64,000 bases of DNA from Cryptomeria japonica (GCF_030272615.1 NC_081415.1:372659009-372723008); one strand, 5' to 3'. Counted from the first letter of the stretch, positions 1-12,415 are shown. The notes: generated by a model not told the origin, from the letters alone. Numbers and translations: made by a program.

Positions 1-923
1 AAATTTGATCAAACGAGTTTATGGGGAGACATAGTGTCGGTATGAACTAATCAGCACACGTTATCCATAGTTTTCACCATGAATACAATTGTTTATAGTG
101 GTTCATAAAAGGTGGGTTTTCCTCGCTACCACTTGGGTCGTTCTCTCCTCACTAGTAGTCCTAATGACCACAAGGGGAGACAGACCCTCTAAAGATGAAA
201 CAAAAAGAGCCTATTGCCCAAGACACAAAGGACACTGGTTCAATTTTAGTGCACCAATTGAAGTGTTTGCTAATCTATGAAAACAAGGCACACAATGAAA
301 GATCAAAAACCCTTGTCAAGATCCTGCAACAAAGATTTTTTAGTAGTTTGGATTGTTTCAAATGATCACCCCTTCCTGCAAGCACACGAGTTAGGTAAAT
401 TTTAGATCCAAAAGACTGTGAAAATAGGGGCCTTCGACAAAATGATTTTGCTTTCAAGACAAGCTGCACCAATTTCGTTATCTAGATCTGAAGATGTTAG
501 TTCAAAATAAACCGGATCTGAAATTTGAATGACAAAAAACCAAATCAAAGAAACCAAAATGCAACAACTGCACACAAACACAGTTATCAGAAACACAAAC
601 GCTATATAAATTCACAGACGTGGTTAGATCTGACACAGATGCGGTTTCTGACCATAGACGTGGTTCCTAAACACAGACGCGTCTAAAGACTTCACATACG
701 CGACTAGGGAACACAGACATGCTTCCTGGAATCTACAAAAAAAGAAAAATATTGTCGAAGGTGCAGATGCAATTCCAAATGTCACAGACACGGCAGGAAA
801 TCAAAAACACGATCCGAAAGTACGCAGACGCGAAAATATCAAAATGTTGTCGGAAATGTCAGATCTGCAACTTCAAAAACACAAAATCTGCAACAAAAGA
901 TGTTAAATTCAAAAGGGACAAGA
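1..923 (-). mobile_element. 5' leader/internal start of a family-B Ty3-type element, truncated by window edge
   Basis: This is the internal sequence just downstream (minus strand) of the family-B 5' LTR at 945-1752. It has no credible ORF. Between about 600 and 860 it carries a degenerate array of the word CACAGACGC and variants (cacagacgtgg, cacagatgcgg, cacagacgcg, cacatacgcg). Around 115-170 a stretch reading cttgggtcgttctctcctcac resembles the leader of the Tat element near 55548, which supports the reading as a related leader. The gag of this element would lie beyond position 1. The start at 1 is only the window limit. Confidence 0.6.
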
Positions 924-944
924 GTCCCATCAGGCATGCCAAAA
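924..944 (-). promoter_or_regulatory. Primer-binding site of family-B element
   Basis: On the minus strand the sequence directly after the LTR end (...TAAACA) reads TTTTGGCATGCCTGATGGGAC. It begins with TGG, as expected for pairing to a tRNA 3' CCA, and matches the equivalent site of the Tat element at 56592-56612 with three differences. The primer tRNA is not assigned. Confidence 0.65.
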
Positions 945-1752
945 TGTTTACGGTGAAAATGGATGACAACAATATTGAAAGACTAAATGAATTCAACCAC
1001 AAAACCCTAGCCTAACAACAACAAAGATCCACCATAACATATGAAGATTACCTAAGACAATGCAAATCAAATGAAATCACAAAGATTATACCATCACATG
1101 TCCAATAGGGTTTGAATCTCCATTCTTCCTATCTCTATTGATCTTGCTTGATATATTTGCTCTCAGATTTTAAATGTGCACAAGAGCTCAACAACAAACG
1201 AAAAATGTGGCTGCAAGTAGGCTTGATCACATATGAAAGTTTGAATGCTAGGATGCTTGATTAGAATGTATATGTTCAGGGGTTGAATGCATAGAATGTG
1301 TAGTCTTGATAATGAAGGAAGCATCTCCTTATATAGAAGACACTATAAGAAATGGAGGGATAAGATTGAGAGGTGTAAAAGATAAATGGTCGGCAATGAT
1401 TAGAGGGTAGGTAGAGAAAATAATAAAATAATGAGAGGGTAGGTAGTGTATGAATTAAGAGATGAATGACATGTGTCATAGGTAGAAAAGGCCAATGAAT
1501 TAATTAAATAAATAAAGATTTATTCAATTAATAGAGGAAGTGGGATCAATTAAATAAATAAGATATTTATTTAATTTAAGAAAAGGATAATTTAAATAAA
1601 TAAATGTATTTATTTAAATGATAAAAGGCTTAGAAGAGGATTAATGAATTAATTAAATAAATAAAGATTTATTCAATTAATAGAAGAATTAGGCTAAAAT
1701 AGTTAAATAAACAAAGATATTTATTTAATTAGACGGGACATGTGGGTGTCTA
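945..1752 (-). mobile_element. Family-B LTR, copy 1 (5' LTR)
   Basis: About 808 bp, homologous along its length to 25515-26283 (opposite orientation) and 60107-60901. On the minus strand it should run TGTAGACACC...TATACA; here the outer end is eroded to gtgtctaa and the inner end reads TGTTTACGG on the plus strand. It contains a TATA-like box (minus TATATAAGG, 1329-1336) and, at 1490-1735, several AT-rich palindromes of the type attaaataaataaagatttat. A PBS directly follows the inner end, so this is a 5' LTR. I see no clear duplication at the outer side, and the rest of the element is off-window. Confidence 0.8.
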
Positions 1753-2238
1753 AAGAGATAGGAGTTTTTGAATTTGAATAGGCCAAACTTGGTGTTGATA
1801 GGGAAAGGTAGCAATATGATGTGGACTATCAAATGGATTGATGCTTTTTGTGGCCACCTCACCATTATGATTTGGTATTGCCTTTGCTTGGTTTTGCCTA
1901 CAATTCTCCTTGATCACATTGGAACTCACATGAGACCCTTGGAGGTTCATGCTCTCATAAAAAAGAATGGGCTTTGATGGACACATGGATGTGTGGGAAA
2001 TGATAATTTTTAATCCTAAAAAATGAGACGATGATTTTAAATTTCAATGTCCTTTTGCAAGGTAATATTTACCTATGGCATTCGCCACATAGTTCAAAGG
2101 TTAATCAAAGTAATTACGCACCTATTGGGTCGCATGATTAGGGAAATCAAAATAATTATGCAAATGTTAAGCCCATTTTAGCAAGGCGGTGTTCTTTTTT
2201 GGCTATCTCTATAACTAAAAGATTAATGTATCTAGTTT
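1753..2238. other. Unassigned sequence between LTR and gyrase-like fragment
   Basis: No convincing coding region or repeat boundary. Short open frames around 1768-1986 on both strands overlap each other and have no recognisable motif. Probably pre-insertion flanking DNA or decayed transposon. Confidence 0.4.
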
Positions 2239-2399
2239 GTGGTAGTGCCTTTGTTGGAAATCTCTGTGAGTCTACCAGACAAGTCTAATGACTTCAAAAA
2301 AGATATTGTTGTCTATCATTACTATGTTGAAGGGGGACTAGTAGAGTATTTGGAGAATTTGAGGGGGCATGTGATAATCCTAGAGGATCCGGTTATTAC
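2239..2399 (+). pseudogene. Possible DNA gyrase subunit B exon fragment
   Basis: An open stretch of about 53 codons. Its middle (ISVSLPD, then about 12 residues, then YHYYVEGGLVEYLENL) resembles the part of plant organellar GyrB where a beta strand 'VTISL' is followed by an acidic KD linker and an aromatic-GGL-EYV-WL motif, just after the ATP-binding domain. No ATG is present, the similarity covers only about 35 residues, and sequence beyond about 2400 passes into LTR-like DNA. If right, it is a gene fragment carried or stranded among transposons. The call is from remembered family features and needs a protein search. Confidence 0.33.
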
Positions 2400-3981
2400 T
2401 GAGATGGGGGTGAATCAATATTAACAAAAACTAAAACTTTCAACACCAAAACAGACTTATCTCAAATTTGAAACATTCAACACTTAAACCAAATCTTCAT
2501 AATAGAATTCCTTATCAGATATAGATAATCATTTCCTCTTATGGAAACTTATTAATTAGATCATCCATCAATTCAATATCAAATCAACAAACATAGTTAC
2601 CAACTTATTAACTGATCAGAATGCTTCATCAATCATATAATCATCAATACCGCTAACCACTTTAAGATCTCTAATAAAAAAACATAAATTGTCTTTACTG
2701 GTTATTAGAAATAAAACATGAACATCACAAGAAAAGCATACCACACATGAACACCATGTTTTTTCACGTGGAAACCCAAATAGGGAAAAACCACGGTGGG
2801 AATTGGTACCCACAAATATTTTGCACTCTTTCGGAATGCACCTTGTTAGGAGCCAAGCCTGGTTAGAAGCTTACAATGATGCCATATTAGGAGTCACCCG
2901 GTTAAGGGATTTACCTCAGCCCTATTAGAAGCTTTGATCTATTAGGATCAACCTTGTAAGAGGATTTAGAACTCAAATATTGAGTCACCCTGTTAGAGGA
3001 TTCTATAATGTGAGCCATGTTATGACCTACCCGGTTAAGGGATTTTAGTTGTTGTATTTGTTAGAGAACAACAATGAATGATCTGTGTATAGCACTCTAC
3101 TGCTTTCTTGATCAGATCCAATTAAGTTCTAAGTCTACATCTCTCTGGAAGATCTTCTCACACACATTGGTTTAACTTCTCACACTTCTCAAAATCACCG
3201 ACACTCCAAAACATCAACCTTGATGACATAAATAACTTTTACAACTAGGTTGGCATCAAAACCCTAAGAATTACTACATAGATAATCACAGATCTTTACA
3301 ACTCATTATAGATCATTATAGGGATCATTACAATCAATTACAAATCAATATTGATCGTTTAATGATCATAAATCACCACAGCAAGTCGATCTGGTACAAA
3401 GTCAAACCCTTAGCATATTTCGCTAAGCACTTTGCACATTCCCAATAAATTCACTCTCCAAACGCACCAAAATGTCTTTCAAACTCATCATGTGGTTTTT
3501 ACCATGTTATCATCAACACGTGTACTTGATGTAGATCACCGCCAAACCAAAAATCATTACCGATTAAGAGAATTCTTTATCGATCCTTAAACCCTGGCAA
3601 AACTTCATCAGAAATTCAAAACATGTCTTCCAATAACCATCATAGGATGTGGTTTTGGTTACATACTCAAATCTATCATAAAAGCTTATGTATCAAACCA
3701 CAAGTTACCAAACATCGCCAATCACTTGATTCCATCAAAACTTATCTACTTTACCGATTAAGGTCCTAATTCGCCGTCTTGTCGGTAAATTCTGTCAAAC
3801 TGTCAAACTCTTACTCTAGTAGACCAAATCACTTAGCCAACAAGTCAATCACAGGAAACCAACTATAAACATTAGTTGAACCTAGTTTCCATCAAAGGCA
3901 ATATAAATAACTGATTGTGTCATCTTTCTCTACTGGTACAGTAATCCACCATCATCTCATCTTCATCAATTATGCCAAACA
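2400..3981 (-). mobile_element. Copia-type LTR (solo or remnant)
   Basis: It starts near tgagatgggggtgaatcaatatt, the G-rich 'gggggtgaatca' signature seen at the LTR ends at 5113, 11297 and 58140. It ends atcaattatgccaaaca, which is the reverse complement of the LTR start at 47575 (tgttggcatatgatg). The interior has the phrase cacgtggaaacccaaatagg followed by short tandem blocks 'ccggttaagggat' / 'ttagaagct' (2780-3060), mirrored in 48340-48640. The left boundary is uncertain by about 30 bp and I could not match a 5-bp duplication. No internal region or pol is attached on either side. Confidence 0.6.
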
Positions 3982-5112
3982 TACCAACAACATGATGAGC
4001 AACTTTCCATTTAATTCGCCACTTCTTGGACCAACCAAAGGGTTGTTCTTGGGAGAATTTATTTTGAAATCTCTGAGGAGTTCATTGCCCAAGCCATAAG
4101 CCTTTCCCTTGAAGTTAGGAGATGGAAGAGCCATGTCGCCAACAATGACAGTTAGAACAAAATTTTTAAGGGGAAGGAATCCCTTGTTAAATTGCAAGGC
4201 AACTTCATCAAGGAGGAGTTACCTCACCCATGCAACTAGGTATGACTTATGGTCATGAAGTACTTTACCCTTGAGGACCATCATAAGGCTTATTACTATT
4301 ACCATATGCCTTTGATAAACCATTTTAGGTATCAAGACACTATTTGTCTCCCCCATTATCTGCTCCACTCCCTCAAAAGCTCTAGCAAGGAATCTTTAGA
4401 CAATAAAAATGAAGATAAAAGGCCCATCTCTCTTCACAAATGTTTAATTTACTAACTCTATGCTTATCATTTGGCCTTATGCCCCCTACGTAATAATATG
4501 ATGATTCAAACCCCTTTTCATGCTTCCCACCCATTGGTTGCGTATGCCGGTGGAACTGCCCCCACTAGAATTTTTCATCTTTCTGGTGGAGCTTTTTCTT
4601 CTTCACCTCTCCTTTGTGACCATCACAAAATTTAGACCTCCCACTTTTTCCTCACCTACCACTGTCAAAGAGCGAAAAACCTTATGCTCTATGGGTAAAA
4701 GAAAATCCTTCAAAAAAAGGAAGAGAATTGTCATTGACAATTCCAATTTTGAAGATATTGAGTAAGAGGAACCTAATGTTGGGACTAAAGGAAGGAGACG
4801 TTCATAGAGCATTGCCTCTTAGGATGCTAGCAATAGAAAAGGTGGGAAACAGACTGCTATTGAGTCTAAATATGATATCGAGGGGGGAGTTGGTGAGAAT
4901 TTAAATAAGCCTGATGAGGAGTAATTTGATGCTAGAGAGGTTGGTGTTGGTGATGAGGTTGGTATTTTCCCTCCGCTGGACTCTCAGGATGTGATGATGG
5001 AGAAAGTGGACCCTATTGAGAAGATAGATAAAGTGGCCCCAGATGAAATGCTACAGAAAGTGGACCTTGTTAATGTGTTGGGGTCGTATATTGGAGATGA
5101 GGAGGATGAGGA
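3982..5112 (+). pseudogene. Decayed ORF, first part (conifer repeat-borne hypothetical protein)
   Basis: A broken coding region in which pieces are readable across frames. Around 4255-4455 it reads YFTLEDHHKAYYYYH...LINHFRYQD then PHYLLHSLKSSSKE, and at 4690-5112 a basic-then-acidic stretch (KRKSFKKRKRIVID ... EKVDPIEKIDKVAPDEML ... GDEEDED). This looks like the C-terminal half of an ORF family that I associate with conifer retroelements (a large alpha-helical body followed by a charged tail), but I cannot name a function. Several stops and shifts are present. It is interrupted at 5112 by the Copia-like element and resumes at 12416 in a continuing lysine-rich frame. Confidence 0.5.
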
Positions 5113-6248
5113 TGTTGGAATCAATGAACACTATGAGGGGGGGTGAATCAGTGTTCTGCAACTTTTAACTTTCTTAACTAGTTATTCAAACCATTTAATG
5201 AAAATGAATAAGAGGGATAAGAATAAGCAAAACACACACAAAAGTACCACCATAACATCAAGATTTTGTACGTGGAAAACCCAATCAAGGGAAAAACCAT
5301 GGTGGGAATCCTACCCACAGTAAGATAATACTCTGTTAGAAGTATGTGAAAATTTTACATAGGAATGCACATGCATTTAGGCACACTTCCTAGAGCTCAT
5401 TGTTCAATACAAATAAAATTTGGAGGGTATATTGCCTTAAAAAGGAATTACAAAAGGTTACAACAAGATTGAACTATAAATTAGCATCTATAAATGTCTG
5501 GGATAGTTCTGGTTTAAGCACAAAATACAATTGTCTCACTACTTTGAGACTCTCTTCTCTGTTTTGTTGATCTGCTTTAATCCGGAGCAAAATTCCTTGA
5601 ATTGTGCACGTGGAATTATGCACAATCGCACATACACAATACTTGCACACTCTTAGATAATTAAAATGAACTTTACAATCTCTTATATACATCTGCAACA
5701 TCAATTTAGTTGACCAGCAAGTTGGCTTCACGAACACTTGCAAAATATGAAACATGTAAGATGTGTCGGCAAAATTCGATCACCAATGCATATGCGGATC
5801 AAAACAAATTGAGTGCATGCTTCCCACATGTCATCCAAGCAACCTCAAACACAAAATCAATCACCAAAATCATTCCAATAATTCTGCACAATACATTACA
5901 TCACTAGTCAGCCAAATAACATTGTTCTTCCTGAAATGTCGAATACCGGATCTTCAATCATGCACGAAAGACAACACCGGAGGCTAAGATTCTGGAATAA
6001 GCTACTACACACATCCAACCAAATACCTATACCACCACAAAGCAAAATGTGAAACCAAAGTGAAGTTATACTCAAAATACTCCCATACTATCAAATATTG
6101 TGTTCCACCTTCCAGACTTAAGCAAAATTGGACTTCATACTTCCGGTAGGATGAATCTATACACTCTAGATGGAATCTCTAAGCTGGGTTGCCATCAATG
6201 ACAACTCCCATACACTTATCTATACTTATGCAGTGTCTCTTGCCAACA
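5113..6248 (-). repeat. 3' LTR of the pol-less Copia-like element
   Basis: 1,136 bp, TGTTGG...CCAACA on the plus strand, clearly homologous to 11297-12415 but with many substitutions and small gaps, so the insertion is old. It contains the 'gggaaaaaccatggtgggaa' block typical of these Copia-type LTRs. Confidence 0.88.
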
Positions 6249-6262
6249 ATATCCCCCTTTGA
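6249..6262 (-). promoter_or_regulatory. Polypurine tract of the Copia-like element
   Basis: The minus strand reads ATCAAAGGGGGATAT directly before the 3' LTR start TGTTGGCAAG. This fixes element orientation. A second purine block lies about 130 bp further inside (near 6391-6405). Confidence 0.8.
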
Positions 6263-6698
6263 TATTGATGGCAACACTTGGTGAAAAATTACTAAGTGTC
6301 AAACCAAAAATGTCATACACTACAAACTTGCAAAAATAAAAACTTCTACAGACTCCCCCTGAGACTATACACCATTTTTCACTTCACTATCTCCCCCTTT
6401 GACATAAATGACAAAGGCAAGTATCCACATATAAAAAAAAAAATTCAAACTTACAAAAAATTGAAGATATCTATAAAAATATTCTTCAATTATCGCAAAT
6501 GGTCTTCCCATCCCTTCATAAAATTATCCAAAATAGATATGAGGGTGCTAAATAGATATGCATGCATCTTGGTTGCCCTCAGATTTGTAGGAGCACTTTT
6601 ACTCAATGCATTCTGAGCATCCTACAGACTATTAAGTGTCTAACCAGGGAGTGATTAGATTCCTTAGCTCTCCCACTCTTCCTACAATCCTATCCTTC

Positions 6699-9570
6699 TC
6701 CTAACTTAGACTCTTGATTTTATCAAGTAGAAATATCACCTCATTTTCTCTGCTACTTGCAAAAATGGAATGAGGATCATAAGATTGGGATAGGTCGACC
6801 AATTGTCCTTCACACTCCTTTATCTTCTTGTCAACCTCAATAGTGAACTTAGGCAATAAGAGGCATGACATGTAGACTATTCCTCCTTTAGCCAATACAT
6901 CTTGAATGCCTTTAACACAGGTGAACAAACTTTTTCTATCTCCTTCAATCATTCTCAAAACTATCATCATCCTTTTAGCATAAAAATTGCTTTGAACCTT
7001 TAGCTCGGCAGCTTTCTCTAATGATTCAAAGTGAGAATCAACCGACTCAAGCAAACTCTTTAGCTTATTTGAGGGTGTGTCTGATGAGTCTTGCTTGAAA
7101 GATGGAAAAAATTTCTTAAGAACACTCGTTGCCAATGATATTACCCGTGTGAGATTTCAGTAAGTCTTCACTTGCATTGGCTTGAGCAAGTGTAGCCAAT
7201 TTGAGCACCTAGATAGGAGATAGAGAGTCAAGATTGATGGGGCCTTGGGTGAAATTTGTGTCACTCATGATATCCTTCCCCTTCTCAAATTCCATAGTGT
7301 ATCTTACCACTGAAATATTCTTGACCTTGCTTTATATTTCTCCTGCTCCCTTCTCTACCTCCATTGCCTTCCCTGCTTCCTTCTTAGGTTCAACAGTCAC
7401 CACCAGAGGGTTCTAAGTTCCCTCACCTGCATCAAATTCCTTCTGACTTACATCAGCTCCCACAAATACAATATCCTCAACTCCTACATCTCCCTGAGCA
7501 TCTATGTCAACCTATTGGGTTGTTTGTTCTCCTGGTTTAACAACTTTTGGCTCATCTCCTAGGGATGGCATTCCTAGGACTTCCAAAACAAACTTTTTAA
7601 CATCTTCATAAGATTTCTCAGGAACCACTTCATACTAATACTTCAAAATAATTTCCCTCAAAATTTGATCAGTCTCCTTATGGACTTCTTCATTTTTCTG
7701 AATCATTAATTTGTTCACCCTTGATTTGCTCCTGAACTTTTCCTTATTCTCTTTAAGAATCCTATCTATTTCCACTTTAGAAATTGCCAGACAAAGTTGC
7801 ACTAACACATACTCCCTTATCCTCTCTTCCTCTAATCTAGTTGTCTCTTTCCTTAATTCTAAGAGATCATATAAGCTCTCAGGAACTTCTAATACAATCT
7901 CAATGAGAGCCCTATTATACTTATTCAAGTATACAACTATGGCCTCTTCCAATGATATCTTCCCTTTGTCATCCAATAGATCATAAAATTGAGAAAGTAG
8001 TTTGAGATTACCTTTTTCAGGTATTCCTTCCTTTACTTTCTTGAGTGTTATTTTGGATTGTTCAGCTTCAACTCTTGGCTTTTTGCTAGGCTGCCCCTCA
8101 CCAAATGGTCTCTTCTTGATAACCTTGATAGTTGTAGTACTTTTCTTCACTCCTTTTACCGCTTCATCAGATTCAATTTCCTCTTCTTCTTCAGGGGCTA
8201 CCACTTAAACTCTATGTGGTTTCTCTTTCTTCCTCTTCACTGCTCCATCAGATGGTTGGGCTAGAGGCTTAGGTGAATTGGGTGGTTTCTGAGCATCGGA
8301 GGAGGGTGCAGAGCTCCTTGTCTGCCTTGGCTTAGGTGGAGGGGTTTTCAGTTTGGCTTCCTTTGGCTTGACCATATCTTCATCCTTCAAGATGCTCTTC
8401 TCTTTGGCTCTCTAGACCACCTCCTTGGTGATTCCCATGCTCTTTTCTAGCTACTCCACCTCCTTCTATACCTTCTTTTGTATCTCAAATTTCTTGAATT
8501 GAGAATGCATGCTCAAGCTCTTTTCCTTATATGTGTCGAACCTCTCCTCAGACGTGTCCACTAGTTTTCTCAATAAGTGTTGAGCATATGCCTCAAGTAC
8601 ATGTCCTTCAACCTCATACCTCATGGGCATGATACATGAAGTCCTTGGGTCAACTACTTCCATAAGGCAATGGTCAGTGTCTACCATAAAGAAGATAGTA
8701 TCTTGATACTTCTCAACTATCTCTTTAGGAATCCTTTCTCTACTTTGCATCATGCTTTGAAAGGTCTTGAAGTATGCCTTTCTATGCTTGTAAATCTCCT
8801 AGACCCTAAAGTGTCTCTTTGATATGCACAACCACCAGCCTGTCATAGGCCCATTGAACATTTCCTACTCCTGAAATCTCATTCATAAAGTAGAAGTTTG
8901 GACAGATACTCAAAGTGCCGAATTTGAACACATGCTTCTTGTCTTGCTTGGTTTTTTTCAATTTTCTTAAAAGCTCACTCTAGAGCACCTCACACAGGTC
9001 GTATATCTTATTCTCCTTCAGTATTTGGTAGGCAACATAGATGGTCGTACTGGATATTGAATTGTCCCGATTGGATTGATAGACTTTGTATCATGTCAAC
9101 ATCCACGCAAATTTGACATCATATTCAATTATTTCATTGATGGTCATTGATTTATTATCATATTTGGAATTGGTTACCTTTGTTACTATCTAGTTTTTCA
9201 CATTTCTTAGACTAGGTACCTCACCAGTCGAATTCAGATAGGTCACCACCTTGATTGTTATCTTGTTGATCTTGTATGTTTTGTCAATCCACATGAACTC
9301 ATCATGAATTCTGCTCAAGACATATTGGACCCACTCAGGTTCATCAAAAAATAGAAAATTCACAAACTATGTGAAACCCTTTTCCTCAAGCATTTTGAAT
9401 TTTGGTTTTAAGCTTCCCATCTCGTCAATCATATGATCTTTGTAAAGTTTCATTATTTGGGTATTCCCAATCTCCTCAATATTACAATGACTATAAACCC
9501 TAATATCCTCCACATGTAAAACTCCATATGGGACTGATGAAAATGCCCCATTCTGATCTTCTTCCATCAA
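6699..9570 (-). pseudogene. Second ORF of the Copia-like element, function unknown, non-pol
   Basis: A long decayed coding region of about 950 codons, beginning MMEEDQNGAFSSVPYGV at 9570 and readable to the stop near 6701. Readable blocks are: an N-terminal globular part (9570 to about 8760, with a YLNSTGEVPSL-like piece near 9230); a part with ILRKLV and SEERFDTYKEKS (8753-8466); a proline/serine/lysine-rich linker (8390-8205); an acidic/basic stretch with KKRPFGEGQPSKKPR, a plausible nuclear-localisation-like patch, followed by a charged helical segment (8204-7635); and a helical C-terminus (7135-6701). In-frame stops are mostly TAG/TAA that could come from CAG/CAA. It resembles no retroviral enzyme. 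It follows the gag remnant in the same orientation, so it was presumably expressed from the LTR. I do not recognise a function. Confidence 0.6.
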
Positions 9571-10058
9571 CTTGTATGAGTGTTTCTTGAAGTTTGGTCT
9601 AGCTCACTCAATTACATCAACTACTAGTGGGGTCACAACACTAGTCAATGCCATATCAGGAAAATTTAGGTTTCAAACTGAAAAAGTTCTAACTCGAAGA
9701 AATACCTTTTCAATCTTCAACCGGATGCAAGATCTCTTCGACAAATCTCTCTTTCACTTTTGAATCTCAACAAAATCACCTTCGTCACGCTCTTCTACTT
9801 TCTTGCTTCAAATGTAAAGTGAGAAATGAGAGGTTAGGTCGCTTTTTATCCACCACATACCTAACTTTTAGGTATAATAAATGATCTAAGCCCTAACTGT
9901 TTCAGATACCCTGCATTCATAGAGTTCTCTTTTGTGGACCTTTAGTTCAGCTCAAATCTTCTGGAAATGCATCATGAATGTTTGCATTATCAAAACATAG
10001 CTTCCAACATCTAGCAGGGAGAATTGGATTGGCATGAAAAATCCCCTTAAGCCAGAGG

Positions 10059-11226
10059 CTATAATCTAATTCTCAGAGAAATTTGTAGGGTGCTTGAATT
10101 TGTTGTGGATCCATTTACTGCATTTGTGTCACTCTTTGCCATCCATGCCTTCTGCATTTGATCTCTGATCTCTTCAAATTTTTCTTTTCCCCTCCCATCT
10201 GACTTTGGATTCTTATTCTTATCTTCTGGAGCCTTCTTTTTTGCATTCTTGCTTCTGCAAAACTTAGTGATGTGATCGGATTTGTTGCAATTATAGAAAA
10301 CAACATTGTTCCTCTGATTAGCTCTGAAATTTCCTTGATTTGTCCTTGATCTGAATTGATTAGCAATATGTTCAAATCTTCCACAAGCATAGCATCTAAC
10401 ATTTCTCTTATTTTCCATACTTATGAATTCATTTGACTTATGACCATACTTATTGCAATTGAAACATTGACTAAAGAATGATGGAACATTCTAATTTTCT
10501 CTATTTCTGCATTGATTTGCCATATGACCAAATTTATTGCAAACAAAATAGTTACAATTGAATTTATGAGCATTATGTTACCTTACCGAAGGCCTTGTAG
10601 AGTTATTCTTCTATTGTGCTAATTTGGAGCTTTCACCTTTCTCAAATCCAAGACCTTGAGTATCATTTGGATTCTTCTGACTTGCAAGCATTTCATCAAG
10701 TTTGGTTGAGCTAACCCAGAACTTATCCTTGTACTCATTTTCAACATCAAGATCATATCTAAGAATAATAATCTGCCTTTCAAGATCTTTCTCATGTTGT
10801 TTAGAGTCTTGTAGGTCAAGCTTCAATTGTCCATTCTCACTCTCAAGTCTGCAACATTCTTTAGATTTTTCTTTCAGGGATTGAGCAAGCTTCTCCTCAT
10901 TCTTCTTCCTTTCTCAAACATCTCTTGCCAATCTCATTACAATGGCTTCCATTTCATTTTTCTAGATTGTATTAACTCTAGAAAGTATGTCACATTCTTC
11001 TATCTTTTCCTTCAATTCTTCTTCATCAATGTTCAGAATTTCTTTCTGCTTAAGGTGATCAACAAGTTCCTTTCTCTTTTCCCTTGACTTGTTCAACTAA
11101 TCCTTTAATGTTTCAATGAACTTCTCAACATCTTTAAGGTTTACCTTCATTTTCTAGACCTCAGCTTGAGCTTGATCAATATCCTCAAGTGCTACAACAA
11201 GATGCTTCTTTAGACTACCGAAATCC
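10059..11226 (-). pseudogene. Copia-type gag C-terminus: coiled coil plus zinc knuckles (degenerate)
   Basis: On the minus strand from about 11226 a lysine/glutamate/leucine-rich heptad-like segment (ALEDIDQAQAEVQKM ... LESENGQLKLDLQDSKQHE ... ILRYDLDVENEYK) is followed from about 10560 by up to four CCHC-type knuckles: CNYFVCNKFGHMANQC, CFNCNKYGHKSNEF (last Cys lost), CYACGRFEHIANQF (Gly and last Cys lost) and YNCNKSDHITKFC (first Cys lost). Knuckles of this sort bind element RNA in gag. The N-terminal gag domain that normally precedes them in Copia elements is absent, with only about 70 bp between the PBS and the coiled coil. Stops and frame changes show it is dead. Confidence 0.72.
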
Positions 11227-11280
11227 ATTAATTGAGTTTCCTAGATCTTCCTTGAGTTGTTAGGATTTCTCCGAGGAACT

Positions 11281-11296
11281 AGGATCTGATACCAAT
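11281..11296 (-). promoter_or_regulatory. Primer-binding site (initiator Met tRNA type)
   Basis: The minus strand reads ATTGGTATCAGATCC directly after the 5' LTR. This matches the common plant PBS TGGTATCAGAGC for initiator Met tRNA, with small changes. Confidence 0.85.
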
Positions 11297-12415
11297 TGTT
11301 GGAATCAATGAACACTGAGAGAGGGGGTGACTCAGTGTTCTACAACTTTTATCTTTCTCAACCAATTCTTCAAACCATTTAATGCAAATGAATAAGAGGG
11401 ATAAGCATAAGCAAAAAATACACAAAAGTACCACCATAACATCAAGATTTTATACGTGGAAAACTCGGTCAAGGGAAAAACCACGGTGGGAATCCTACCC
11501 ACAGTAAGATAATACTCTATTAGAAGTATGTGAAAATTTTACATAGGAATGCACATGCATTCAGTCACACTGCCTAGAGCTCACTACTCAATACAAATGA
11601 AATTCAGAAGGCACACTGCCTTACGTAGGGAATAAAAAAAGGTAACAACAAGATTGAACTGTAAATTAGCATCTATAAATGCCTAGGATAGTTCCAATTT
11701 AAGCACAAAATACAATTGTCTCACTACTGTGAGTCTCTCGGCTCTGTTCTGTTGAACTGCTTTAATCCGGAGTAAAATTCCTTCAATTGTGCAAGTGGAA
11801 CTGCATACAATCGCACACTCTCAAATATTCAAAATGAACTTTAAAATCTCTTATATATATCCGCAGCATGAATTTATCTCACCAACAAGTTGGCTTCAAG
11901 AACACTTGCAAAATATGAAACGTGTAAGATGTGTCGCAGAATCTGATCACCAATGCATATGTGGATAAAAAAAAATTGACTATAGGATTACCACATGTCA
12001 TCCAAGAAACCTCAAACACAAAATCAATCACCAAAATCATTCCAATAATTCCGCACAATACATTAGATCACTAGTTGGCCAAATAACATTATTCTTCCTG
12101 AAATGTCGAATACTGGATCTTCAATCATGCACGAAAGACAACACCAGAGGCTAAGATTCTGGAATAAGCTACTCCAGAAATCCAACCAACTACCGGTACC
12201 ACTCCAAATAAAAATGTGCAACCAAAGTGAAGTTATATTCAAAATACTCCCATATTGTCAGATATTGTGTTCCACCTTCCAAACTTAAGCAAAATTGGAC
12301 TTCATACTTCCGGTAGGATGAATCTATACAATTCGGATGGAATCTCTGAGCTAGGTTGCCATCAATGACAACTCCCATACACTTATCTATACTTGTGCAA
12401 TGTCTCTTTCCAACA
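11297..12415 (-). repeat. 5' LTR of the pol-less Copia-like element
   Basis: 1,119 bp. Plus-strand ends are TGTTGGAATC and CTTTCCAACA, homologous to 5113-6248. The PBS adjoins its inner edge. Confidence 0.88.

Larger units (their letters stand above)
5113..12415 (-). mobile_element. Pol-less Copia-like LTR element, complete with both LTRs
   Basis: A 7.3-kb element in minus orientation. Both LTRs begin TGTTGGAATCAATGAACACT on the plus strand and end CCAACA. A PPT flanks the low-coordinate LTR (6249-6262) and an initiator-tRNA-Met-like PBS flanks the high-coordinate LTR (11281-11296). Flanking 5-mers are GAGGA (5108-5112) and TAGGA (12416-12420), a duplication with one change. The 5.05-kb interior codes for a gag C-terminus and a second unrelated ORF. 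I find no protease, integrase, reverse transcriptase or RNase H, so it must have depended on enzymes supplied in trans. It split a pre-existing ORF. Confidence 0.85.
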
